A DNA stretch of 64,000 bases from Gallintestinimicrobium propionicum (GTDB lineage Bacteria; Bacillota; Clostridia; Lachnospirales; Lachnospiraceae). A model generated the notes under the pieces. That model saw only the letters and a list, made by a program, of their open reading frames with translations. It did not search any database and was not told the origin of the DNA. The DNA is taken from contig NZ_JAOQJY010000010.1 in NCBI RefSeq assembly GCF_025567525.1, positions 1-64,000 on the forward strand, read 5' to 3'. Position 1 is the stretch's first letter. Every line of letters starts with the position of its first letter. Positions 1-6,830 of this stretch are shown here, one piece after another. Position numbers and translations under genes: made by a program.

Positions 1-80
1 AACAAAATGAGGTGGCTCCGTTAGTCCGGACAGGTGGCTCTCGCCACACCGGACTGGCGGCTCTGCCGCACCGTAATATT
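1..80. repeat. GC-rich hairpin repeats at window edge
   Basis: This short GC-rich block stands out from the AT-rich DNA beside it. Read on the minus strand it shows two similar units of about 22 nt and a third degraded one. Bases 23-29 pair with 49-55, enclosing a GTGGC/GCCAC stem (34-38 with 43-47) with a GAGA loop on the minus strand. A second stem, GCGGC/GCCGC, pairs 57-61 with 65-69. It lies just downstream of agrB and could act as a 3' end structure, but no T-run follows. It may equally be the edge of a longer repeat cut by the window. Confidence 0.5.
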
Positions 81-122
81 CATTTCTCTCTAAAATAATA
101 AAAAATCATTTCTGTCCAGTTC

Positions 123-683
123 TTAGTCTTTCAAAAATGATTTTCTATTTTGTAGTACTGACGAAATCACTATCAACAAAAGTGTCTCCATATAAACATT
201 TAACACTTGTTGTTCGCAAAATTCAAATAGCACTACCCCAATTCCAATATTAAGCATTAAATATAATCTCAATCTCTTTTTACAGTATATTTCCAAATCA
301 CTATTCTCATTTTCCTTAATATTTCCAATAAAAATCAAACCAAGCAAAAAAAAAGAATTACATAATTGTAGCCCTCTCGGCATAATAATAATCCTTGACA
401 AATATATAATTATCAGAAAAGTCGTACAGGAAAATGGTAAACATACACTAAATTTTCTGAAATGGAATCCTCCAGCATAGGAACGTATGGGGAAAAATAT
501 TATAAAAAAAATACACAGTTCTATCAACGAACATGTCAATGCTGCTATAATAGTACAGCATAATACCCATAAAAATATTTCAATAAGAATCTGAAATCCA
601 TATTCATATATGGGCCTGTCCTCTTCTTGAACAAGCCCTTTTTTGATTAGATAGTCTGTTAAAAAAGCAAATACTCTTTTCAT
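123..683 (-). CDS. agrB: AgrB-like accessory gene regulator protein, autoinducer-processing membrane protease
   Basis: AgrB is an integral-membrane cysteine protease that cuts the AgrD precursor and forms the thiolactone of the signal peptide. The protein has 186 residues, the usual length, and several hydrophobic segments. The family motif RSYAGGFH is at residues 67-74. H74 and C81 stand seven residues apart, the same spacing as the catalytic His and Cys of staphylococcal AgrB. The start lies only 3 nt after the agrD stop and has no clear ribosome binding site, so translation is probably coupled to agrD. It is the last gene of the agr cluster (order agrA-agrC-agrD-agrB). Confidence 0.93.
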   Translation of the reverse strand: MKRVFAFLTDYLIKKGLVQEEDRPIYEYGFQILIEIFLWVLCCTIIAALTCSLIELCIFFIIFFPIRSYAGGFHFRKFSVCLPFSCTTFLIIIYLSRIIIMPRGLQLCNSFFLLGLIFIGNIKENENSDLEIYCKKRLRLYLMLNIGIGVVLFEFCEQQVLNVYMETLLLIVISSVLQNRKSFLKD

Positions 684-686
684 ATT

Positions 687-824
687 TTAGAATTTTCTAA
701 ATTTTTTTGCTTTTTCTGGAGCATCAATTTCGTGATAAACAGCAACGCACTTCCTATTTATCCCAATCTTCACACCCTTTTCTGCAACCGTCTTTAAAGT
801 TTTTGCAAAAAGATTCTTTTTCAT
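687..824 (-). CDS. agrD: AgrD-like cyclic lactone autoinducer precursor peptide
   Basis: This is a 45-residue precursor. The ATG at 824 is chosen because AGGAGG lies at the right distance before it; a longer frame reaching 890 has no such site. The layout matches AgrD: a Lys-rich amphipathic N-terminal part (residues 1-26), a single Cys, and an acidic then basic C-terminal tail containing DAPEK. The Cys is followed by VAVY and then HE, so a five-residue thiolactone ring CVAVY is the natural prediction; how many exocyclic residues remain is not visible. It sits directly before agrB and after the agrC stop. Confidence 0.85.
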   Translation of the reverse strand: MKKNLFAKTLKTVAEKGVKIGINRKCVAVYHEIDAPEKAKKFRKF

Positions 825-890
825 TTTTGTACCTCCTAATAAATTCAAGATACCTATAAAATAGCATTTTTTATCCAAATATTTCTCCAT

Positions 891-920
891 CTGTCAAAAA
901 AACCCCATTTACTGTCAAAA
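891..920 (-). promoter_or_regulatory. Paired 9-bp direct repeats, candidate LytTR (AgrA) binding site before agrDB
   Basis: The 9-mer TTTTGACAG (minus strand) occurs at 899-891 and again at 920-912, separated by exactly 12 bp. LytTR-family regulators such as AgrA bind pairs of 9-bp direct repeats about 12-13 bp apart, so the geometry fits. The site lies between the agrC stop and the agrD start. Each copy also contains TTGACA, the sigma-A -35 consensus. A weak -10 (GATAAA) lies 16 bp downstream of the proximal copy, so a tandem -35 is the alternative reading. Confidence 0.55.
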
Positions 921-924
921 ATGC

Positions 925-2217
925 CTACACATAGTCTATACAAGTCATAAATGCAACTGCCCTAAATATATTTCCTCTAATTTCCACCACCAATTCTCCA
1001 TCATATTTTTCAACTGTTTTTCGTATAGATTTCAAACCATATCCATGATGTTCTTTATTTTCCTTTATTGAAATAATATTTCCATGTATATTTTTCTTGA
1101 TAATACCATCAAAAGAATTTTCCACAACTATAACCAAGCCATTTTTTCTTAATCCAATAGAAACATTTATCCATCTATCCGTAACTTTTTCACTAGCTTC
1201 TATTGCATTATCTAACATATTTCCTAATACAACACACAAATCTTCATCTAAAATAGGTAGTTTCTGCATTGCAAATCCATCTATTTTAACCACTATATTT
1301 TTCTGAATTGCTTTCGCATACTTAAACCGAAGGATTGTATCGATAATATCATTACCTATCTTTTCTAGTTCTGCTTTATCTACCATATTCCCATGTTCTA
1401 ATATCCCATCAATCATACGAATTGCATCTTGTACATTTTGCTTTTCCATACTACTTCTAATACCTAATAACTTATTTTTTAAATCATGCTGTTCTCTTTG
1501 AAATAAAGCCGTTGAATTCATTTGATCTTGTGTACAGTTTCTCAATAATTTTAATTGCTGCTCATATATCATATTTTCCTTTTCTAATTTCAAGCTATAA
1601 ATTGATTTCTTATATATTTCAAAAATTGACACATTCATCAACAATAATAATGTATAAAAACTAATAATCCAGATTTGATTCTTGCCATTATATAATTCAT
1701 AAAATATAAAAGCCATACAAATACTTTCTATTGATATTAGAAATAAAATTACCCATAATTTTCTATCTATCCCTTCCGCCTCTTTATGTAATTTTTTTAA
1801 AATCACATAAAATAGTAAAACCAACAATAATACCTTTGATAATATCGTACCAATCAGCATTTCTCTATCTTCTTCAAAATTATATATATTTAAAATAAAA
1901 TATACAAAAAACTCCGACAATATCCAGATTGATATAAACAAGGAAGTAAATAATAATTTCCTTTGAAACGTCCCCTTATATCCTATAATAATAATTCCCA
2001 AAATAACAAAAAAACTTATTATTCCTTTTTGAATAGAAACATTTCCCTTTTCTGTCTCCATAACTATTTGTATTAAAATAAAGAGTCCCCAGATTATTCT
2101 CGTAAAAATCTTTTTTGACTCTTTCTTTTCAAATGAATTATTTACAAATTTATTTACTATCCAAACGGAACAAAGTGGCATAAGTAAATTAGAAATACTA
2201 TCAATTATCCCGTTCAC
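925..2217 (-). CDS. agrC: AgrC-like sensor histidine kinase (GHKL family)
   Basis: This is the membrane receptor for the cyclic peptide signal. Residues 1-205 hold about six hydrophobic segments. The cytoplasmic part has the phospho-acceptor His at 244 in the motif QHDLKNKL, an N box NMLDNAIEA at 333-341 and a G box HGYGLKS at 391-397, which is the HATPase_c_5 layout of AgrC and related GHKL kinases. The 430-residue length is typical. Translation starts at a GTG overlapping the end of agrA by 17 bp, with GGGAGG just upstream, so the two genes are translationally linked. The partner regulator is the LytTR protein encoded immediately upstream. Confidence 0.92.
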   Translation of the reverse strand: MNGIIDSISNLLMPLCSVWIVNKFVNNSFEKKESKKIFTRIIWGLFILIQIVMETEKGNVSIQKGIISFFVILGIIIIGYKGTFQRKLLFTSLFISIWILSEFFVYFILNIYNFEEDREMLIGTILSKVLLLVLLFYVILKKLHKEAEGIDRKLWVILFLISIESICMAFIFYELYNGKNQIWIISFYTLLLLMNVSIFEIYKKSIYSLKLEKENMIYEQQLKLLRNCTQDQMNSTALFQREQHDLKNKLLGIRSSMEKQNVQDAIRMIDGILEHGNMVDKAELEKIGNDIIDTILRFKYAKAIQKNIVVKIDGFAMQKLPILDEDLCVVLGNMLDNAIEASEKVTDRWINVSIGLRKNGLVIVVENSFDGIIKKNIHGNIISIKENKEHHGYGLKSIRKTVEKYDGELVVEIRGNIFRAVAFMTCIDYV

Positions 2218-2938
2218 TTATATCCTCCCCTAAACATTTAACATATTGCTTTCTAACATTATCTTTTCTATCATCACTAATTGGTAATACTAATTCATTA
2301 ATCAATCTAGCCTTTTTCCCACTAATTGCTCTAATGTATGATAAATTTACCAAATATGACTTATGTATCCTCAAAAACAAAGAGGGACTATTGCTTAGTT
2401 TAATTTCCATATTATCCAATTTTCCATTAAATATTTCCATTTTGTTATCTTTCAAATGTATATTGATTTTTCTTCCACTGCTTTCAAAATATACAATATC
2501 CTTAATCGGAATTCTTATCCAATAATTTTTATATTTACAATCAAAAAAATACTGTTTTCGATCAAGTCTATTTAATGCTCGTTTTAAAGTCAACATAAAT
2601 TTCTCATTACTAATTGGCTTTCTAATAAATTCAAATGCCTCAACTTCAAAAACAGATTCAATATATTCAATATACTCTGATATATACACAATAATCGAAT
2701 CCAACTCCATTTTACGTATATATTTTCCTACAGCTAAACCATCTAATCCTCCCATTTGAATATCTAGATAGATAATATCATACATTTTTCCTTGAGAAAT
2801 TGCTTCCGCAAGCTTTTCTCCACTATAATATACATCTATCTCCATTTCTACGCCATGTTTTTCATACGTACTTTCTATCAATTCTTCTATTTGAAATGTT
2901 GCGCCTTCATCATTATCACAAATTGCCACTAAAATCAA
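2201..2938 (-). CDS. agrA: AgrA-like LytTR response regulator
   Basis: The receiver domain begins with an acidic patch (CDND) and has the phospho-acceptor Asp in IIYLDIQMGG (residue 59). A LytTR DNA-binding domain follows, with the typical segment RIHKSYLVNLSYI near the C-terminus. The TTG at 2938 is preferred as start because GGGGAT lies about 5 nt upstream and the receiver fold begins right after it; an ATG at 2965 has no ribosome binding site. The predicted protein is 245 residues. It should bind the 21-bp-spaced repeats upstream of agrD. Confidence 0.9.
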   Translation of the reverse strand: MILVAICDNDEGATFQIEELIESTYEKHGVEMEIDVYYSGEKLAEAISQGKMYDIIYLDIQMGGLDGLAVGKYIRKMELDSIIVYISEYIEYIESVFEVEAFEFIRKPISNEKFMLTLKRALNRLDRKQYFFDCKYKNYWIRIPIKDIVYFESSGRKINIHLKDNKMEIFNGKLDNMEIKLSNSPSLFLRIHKSYLVNLSYIRAISGKKARLINELVLPISDDRKDNVRKQYVKCLGEDISERDN

Positions 2939-2978
2939 TGTTCTATCCCCTTTTTCATATGTCAAAATTCATTACATA

Positions 2979-3221
2979 CTAATCTGCGTCTTTCTGATCC
3001 GGAGGGATATATTCTAACAGATCATTAATTTCACAGTTTAAAGCATAACATAACCTTGCCAGCACATCAATGTCTAATCGACTAATTGTGTTATTGCAGT
3101 ATCCATTTATTTGTGTCCTCTGCATTTCAGCTCTGTGACATAACTTATTTTTGCTTAACCCTGACTTTTCTAATAAATCAGCTAAATGAATCTCAATTCT
3201 TCCATATTGTGCCATATTCAT
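2979..3221 (-). CDS. Small XRE-family helix-turn-helix regulator
   Basis: The protein is about 80 residues. A Cro/CI-type helix-turn-helix covers residues 10-65, with the sequence LSKNKLCHRAEMQRTQIN forming the recognition region, followed by a short acidic tail. It resembles the small YozG/Xre-type regulators of Firmicutes. The ATG at 3221 is favoured because GGGG lies 8-9 nt before it, while an in-frame ATG at 3227 abuts that site. It is 40 bp upstream of agrA in the same direction and is probably co-transcribed with agrA-agrC. Its target is unknown; control of the island itself is an inference. Confidence 0.85.
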   Translation of the reverse strand: MNMAQYGRIEIHLADLLEKSGLSKNKLCHRAEMQRTQINGYCNNTISRLDIDVLARLCYALNCEINDLLEYIPPDQKDAD

Positions 3222-3437
3222 TACCATGCCCCTTTATATAGTATTAGGTTTTCATGGTTAGTTTATAATCTCTTTCTCATTTATATCAGATGTGATATAT
3301 CTACTCAGACTTCTTGCACCCCGTTATTTTGTAAATTGCACAATACAAATTATTCTTTCCCTCAATATGGATTAAGATATCTAATCAAGTTTACCTCAAA
3401 AATCTTGTCACTCCCCCAAGACTTTTTTTCAAGCGCT

Positions 3438-3908
3438 TTAGCTCTTTTTACCGTCTATATCTTTTTGTAATTCAGATATTATTTTTCTAAAAAATCTAGG
3501 CACTTTTACCCCCATTCTGCTTGCATTTTCTAATATAGAAATCGCTTCTCCTAATATAAACCATACCGTTATCAACAAACAAAAGCTACCTTTTATAGTA
3601 GATTTAATGCCAATATATTCCATCATTGTATCCATTAAAATATCCACCATTGTTGCCACCACTATTGTCAATATGTATCCTGCTTTTTTAAATATTCCTA
3701 ATACCATACGTTTACTAGATATGCCATACTTCTTTTCTCCTGGATGTTCTAAGGCTTCTCTTTTTGCTGCCAATATTCCTGATACTTGATCTATGACCAT
3801 CATTAACAGTAAAATAGATATACTCTGTGGAATTTCTCCCATTTTTCCCATAAACAGTGCCCATATTCCTAAAATTACTATTCTTAATTTTGAGATTTTT
3901 AATTCCAT
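3438..3908 (-). CDS. Holin-like membrane protein (phage holin / toxin-secretion holin family)
   Basis: This 156-residue protein has three or four hydrophobic segments and the holin_4_1 signature: the segment VIDQVSGILAAKR followed by GISSKRMVLGIFKK. This family includes phage holins and the clostridial toxin-release proteins TcdE and UviB. The start at 3908 has GAAGGG just upstream. It directly follows the sigma-factor gene, and no endolysin or phage structural gene is nearby, so a stand-alone export or lysis role is more likely than a prophage remnant. The sigma-factor/holin pairing mirrors tcdR-tcdE and uviA-uviB. Confidence 0.87.
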   Translation of the reverse strand: MELKISKLRIVILGIWALFMGKMGEIPQSISILLLMMVIDQVSGILAAKREALEHPGEKKYGISSKRMVLGIFKKAGYILTIVVATMVDILMDTMMEYIGIKSTIKGSFCLLITVWFILGEAISILENASRMGVKVPRFFRKIISELQKDIDGKKS

Positions 3909-3921
3909 AAATTCCCTTCTA

Positions 3922-4464
3922 TTATTCAAACAATTTTTCTTTAAGTTTCTTTTTATATTTTCTGCGTATACAATTTATATATTGTCTCGATATCTTATAT
4001 ATATCCGCAATTTCCACATCTGTCATTTCTTCTATAAACATTTTATGTACTATATCATACTCTTTTTTAGAATTTAAATTTAATATTTGATGCACACTCT
4101 CCACACAAATAATGTATGAATATTGATTTTCAGATGACTCAAGAAAATCCCAAAATAATTCTCCTACATTTTTCACTTCATTATCTCTATGTATCTTTTG
4201 TTTCCTATATAATTCATGAAATTTATTCTTTATTGATGTATGCAAATACTTTAAACATTCCCCATCGCTATTTACGTATTGGATTTTATTAACAGCTTCC
4301 CATAAAGCCAATATATATTCTTCCCTAATATCTTCTTTATCACCATCATAAATTGCACGTACATATTTCGTAATAATCGGATTTAGTTTATCTATAATTT
4401 TTTCAAATTCCTCCTTTTCTCCTTCTTTAATGCTCTTGATAGTTTTAGCTAACTCATCTTTCAT
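3922..4464 (-). CDS. Small sigma-70 family RNA polymerase sigma factor, TcdR/UviA-like
   Basis: The protein has 180 residues, about the length of TcdR, BotR and UviA. A region 2-like segment covers roughly residues 18-70 (EFEKIIDKLNPIITKYVRA onward) and a region 4 helix-turn-helix lies near the end (MTDVEIADIYKISRQYI). Regions 1 and 3 are absent. The start at 4464 has AAGGAGG at good spacing. The next gene downstream is a holin. In known cases this class of sigma factor switches on toxin or bacteriocin genes and the linked holin. A TTTACA/CTCTTT element lies directly before this gene, hinting at autoregulation. Confidence 0.85.
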   Translation of the reverse strand: MKDELAKTIKSIKEGEKEEFEKIIDKLNPIITKYVRAIYDGDKEDIREEYILALWEAVNKIQYVNSDGECLKYLHTSIKNKFHELYRKQKIHRDNEVKNVGELFWDFLESSENQYSYIICVESVHQILNLNSKKEYDIVHKMFIEEMTDVEIADIYKISRQYINCIRRKYKKKLKEKLFE

Positions 4465-4488
4465 ATTGCATTCCTCCTTTCTTATCAA

Positions 4489-4514
4489 AAAGAGAAATGC
4501 ATCTTTTTTGTAAA
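4489..4514 (-). promoter_or_regulatory. Candidate TcdR-type promoter before the sigma-factor gene
   Basis: TTTACA (4514-4509) and CTCTTT (4494-4489) lie on the minus strand with 14 bp between them. These match the -35 and -10 elements remembered for TcdR-dependent clostridial promoters, where the spacer is usually a little longer. Transcription would begin about 20 nt before the sigma start codon, leaving just enough room for the AAGGAGG site. The chance of finding such a pair in AT-rich DNA is not small, so this is a suggestion. Confidence 0.35.
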
Positions 4515-4793
4515 CCTTATATTAAATAATTATAGCTTTATCAAATACTTATTCTAATATCAAATACTCTTTTAAAATTGCACATTTAAACACTATTTAT
4601 ATTTATAAAAACCAACAAAAACTTTTTTTGAAAATTTCTAGATTATTTTATTATTTTAGAATTTCTACGAATTGTTCTTCATTAGCATCAATATTTGAAT
4701 ATATTATAATAGGAGGTTACCAACTCAATGATAACCCCCCCCTAAAATCAAATCTGAAAAAAGAATGCAAATTTTTAAACTTTATATTATTAA
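4515..4793 (-). other. AT-rich intergenic stretch between SH3 gene and sigma gene
   Basis: No convincing gene is present on either strand. On the minus strand GGTTA (within a run of G) pairs with TAACC in the interval 4711-4735, a weak hairpin about 60 bp after the SH3 gene stop that might end its transcript, although no T-run follows. The rest is poly-A/T-rich DNA of the sort seen before promoters. Confidence 0.4.
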
Positions 4794-5189
4794 TTATCCA
4801 ACATCTGCTGAAAAACTATTTATCTGATTATTTTTAGGTTCCACACCTGTTAAATAATCATCTACAACCCATCCCCAAATCTCCACTCCATTTATATCAG
4901 GAGCAGTTACGTGTGTCCATGAATATCCATCTGCCTCTTTTCCGAAAACACTCCATCCACTAATACGAGTTCCATTTTTGAGTTTTCCAACTATTTTTGC
5001 AGATAGAGAAGCATCCTCTCGAACGTTTAAATTTCCGCCATCCGTTTTAACCCATAAAGTCATATATTCTCTTTTATGTATGATAGAGTTTGAACTTGAA
5101 GCAGCAAACACAGGAATACTACTTGAAATACCTAATACAAAAACTCCCATAGCAAACAAGTATGCAAATTTCTTTTTTATAATATTCAT
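4794..5189 (-). CDS. Secreted bacterial SH3 (SH3b) domain protein
   Basis: The protein has 131 residues. It begins with a Sec signal peptide: a basic start, a hydrophobic core, and the likely cleavage after PVFA (about residue 29). The mature part is one SH3b domain, recognised from GGNLNVREDASLSAKIVGKL and the closing pattern of W and GWV-DYL. SH3b domains usually bind cell-wall peptides. No catalytic domain is fused. The start at 5189 is backed by AAGGAGG. It lies 45 bp after the lipoprotein gene in the same direction, so the two are probably co-transcribed. Confidence 0.85.
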   Translation of the reverse strand: MNIIKKKFAYLFAMGVFVLGISSSIPVFAASSSNSIIHKREYMTLWVKTDGGNLNVREDASLSAKIVGKLKNGTRISGWSVFGKEADGYSWTHVTAPDINGVEIWGWVVDDYLTGVEPKNNQINSFSADVG

Positions 5190-5233
5190 AGAGACCTCCT
5201 TCTTAGGCATCCTTTTTTCAGATAGTTTTTATA

Positions 5234-6301
5234 TTACAAATTACTTACTAATTTGGCTATTCCGTTTTCTGTATCAATAGAATAAATTTTTTGCATTGTA
5301 TTATCATAATACAAAATTTTATTATCTAAAACACTAATACACAAACGTGCTGGAAATACAACATTCTCAAAATTGTAGATATGTTTAGATGTACCATCCG
5401 AATTTATGCAAACAAGCTCTTCTACATTATTTTGCTTTGTAAGAAGCACATAATAACAATTATCTGAATAATTTACTAGCACAAAATCAGCTTCTATTTT
5501 ACTAATTTTTTCAATATCCCCACTTAATCCATCTAATAAATATAGATACTTATTATGACTAAACACAATCCCTTCTTCAGTCAGCAATTCAATATTATCA
5601 ACTCTATTAATATATTGATACGAACATTCAAAAGGATTAAATCGGTAAACTTCATGATAATCATTATTATCAACATAATATATTTGTTTATAATCAGCTG
5701 AAATTCGATATTCTCCTTCTGTAAACTCATTGCTTATCATACTTTCAAATATCGTATATTCCTGAGACACTCTATTATTTTCATCTATTTCAAATACAAT
5801 TCCATTTGAAAGATCATTTCCAGAATAAACTATTAACAAATTTGAATATATAGCAATATTATCAAAAGATAATATACTACTCGTACATAGCACCTCTTTT
5901 TTCAATGACTCAACATCAATCCGTTCCATTAATATTTTATTATTTTCAAAATCAGCTGACAAAAAATATAAATAATTATCAAAAATTGGTCCTAAAATAC
6001 AAGTTCCCTCACAACACAATTTCCAAATATCCGCATTATTGTCTTTATAATAGATTCCTAATTTATCATCTATTGGTCCACATAAGAAAAAACCGTCTGT
6101 AGTTTCTCTTACCAAAAAATTATTTTTATTGTTAAAAATTTGAGTTTTTGTCATATCATCATCCATACATTCTGTATAAGCTGGATTATATATTTCGCTT
6201 TCTATGTGGGAAATATCATCTACTTCAACATCAGGAAAAAATGTACATCCTGATATTAGTGAAATAATAATTGAATTAAGTAGTAAAACATTTACTTTCA
6301 T
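5234..6301 (-). CDS. Lipoprotein, probable beta-propeller, unknown function
   Basis: The 355-residue protein has a lipoprotein signal peptide with lipobox LISGC (Cys at residue 19). The rest shows repeated short patterns such as LYYKD, LYFLSAD, IYYVDNND, LYLLDG and ILYYDN spaced about 40-60 residues apart, typical of six- or seven-bladed propellers like the DUF5050 or TolB-like families. No enzyme motif is visible. GGAGG precedes the ATG. It is the first gene of a minus-strand run with the SH3b protein, sigma factor and holin. A surface sensor or immunity role is possible but unsupported. Confidence 0.75.
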   Translation of the reverse strand: MKVNVLLLNSIIISLISGCTFFPDVEVDDISHIESEIYNPAYTECMDDDMTKTQIFNNKNNFLVRETTDGFFLCGPIDDKLGIYYKDNNADIWKLCCEGTCILGPIFDNYLYFLSADFENNKILMERIDVESLKKEVLCTSSILSFDNIAIYSNLLIVYSGNDLSNGIVFEIDENNRVSQEYTIFESMISNEFTEGEYRISADYKQIYYVDNNDYHEVYRFNPFECSYQYINRVDNIELLTEEGIVFSHNKYLYLLDGLSGDIEKISKIEADFVLVNYSDNCYYVLLTKQNNVEELVCINSDGTSKHIYNFENVVFPARLCISVLDNKILYYDNTMQKIYSIDTENGIAKLVSNL

Positions 6302-6421
6302 TTTTTCCTCCTATCAAAATCTAGTATTACTAACCTTCTCCTATTTTTGTTTAAAATTTCGTTGTTTCCTTCCCTAAGACTATTATGTATTTTACTCTTT
6401 AATTGACCAGTTTCTTCTTTC

Positions 6422-6451
6422 CTGTCAAAACTATTGCATTTCGTGACATTT
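6422..6451 (-). promoter_or_regulatory. Copy of the TTTTGACAG motif upstream of the lipoprotein gene
   Basis: The exact 9-mer found twice before agrD recurs at 6430-6422 on the minus strand, about 120 bp before the lipoprotein start. Twenty-one bp further upstream (6451-6443) a partial copy keeps four of nine positions. A possible -10, CATAAT, lies at 6387-6382 with no good -35, as expected for an activator-dependent promoter. The remaining DNA between 6302 and 6530 holds no gene that can be supported. Confidence 0.4.
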
Positions 6452-6530
6452 TTCCCTTCTGCCCCTATTACTTTCTTCCCCTGTTTCCTTCCTGTCGGTT
6501 CATCCTGCCCCTATCCCCGGTTCACTGTCA

Positions 6531-6556
6531 GGGCACACTTCTCCCCAGGTGTGCCC
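6531..6556. terminator. Hairpin at the end of the conjugation gene block
   Basis: GGGCACAC (6531-6538) pairs perfectly with GTGTGCCC (6549-6556) around a 10-nt loop. Four T follow on the plus strand. It is just beyond the last gene of the transfer block (stop at 6564), so it probably ends that minus-strand transcript, though the T-run faces the other way. It also sits at the border between AT-rich and GC-richer DNA. Confidence 0.55.
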
Positions 6557-6563
6557 TTTTAAA

Positions 6564-6818
6564 TTACAAAATGGTATAGCGGTTTGAAGTAAACCCCCCA
6601 TTTTCCCTGTGACGGATTTCCCTCTTCAAATATCCCTTTTCCTCCAGATCCTTCAACGCCCTCTTTACCGTGCTGCGCGACAGTCCTAAGTCGCGTGCAA
6701 TAGTTCCGATGGCGGGCCAACAGGTTCCTTTCCTGCCTGTCCGGTCTTTCAGATACATATATACCGTCACACACCGGTGCGGTATCTCCGCCTGATATAT
6801 TTCTTGAAAATATCCCAC
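6564..6818 (-). CDS. Winged helix-turn-helix protein of the conjugative element
   Basis: This 84-residue protein has a helix-turn-helix of the HTH_36/MarR-like kind: CWPAIGTIARDLGLS, then STVKRALKDLEEKGYL, then a basic wing. The start is a GTG at 6818 preceded by AAAGGAG. It follows the VirD4 gene by 12 bp and is the last gene of the long transfer operon. Similar small regulators are common at the ends of clostridial elements. Its target is not apparent. Confidence 0.8.
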   Translation of the reverse strand: MGYFQEIYQAEIPHRCVTVYMYLKDRTGRKGTCWPAIGTIARDLGLSRSTVKRALKDLEEKGYLKREIRHRENGGFTSNRYTIL

Positions 6819-6830
6819 TGCATTCTCCTT

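Noticed and set aside
891..920. A simple sigma-A promoter as the only meaning of the TTGACA repeats
   Set aside because: Not fully excluded, but the exact 21-bp period, the identity over nine bases and the reuse upstream of the lipoprotein gene without a matching -10 favour a regulator site.
3438..3908. Prophage remnant as the explanation of the holin
   Set aside because: No endolysin, capsid, tail or phage integrase gene is near. The sigma factor immediately upstream fits the toxin-release type of holin better.
4628..4837. A 69-codon plus-strand frame in the AT-rich island
   Set aside because: No ribosome binding site and no pattern beyond AT-driven hydrophobic codons; it also overlaps the end of the SH3b gene.
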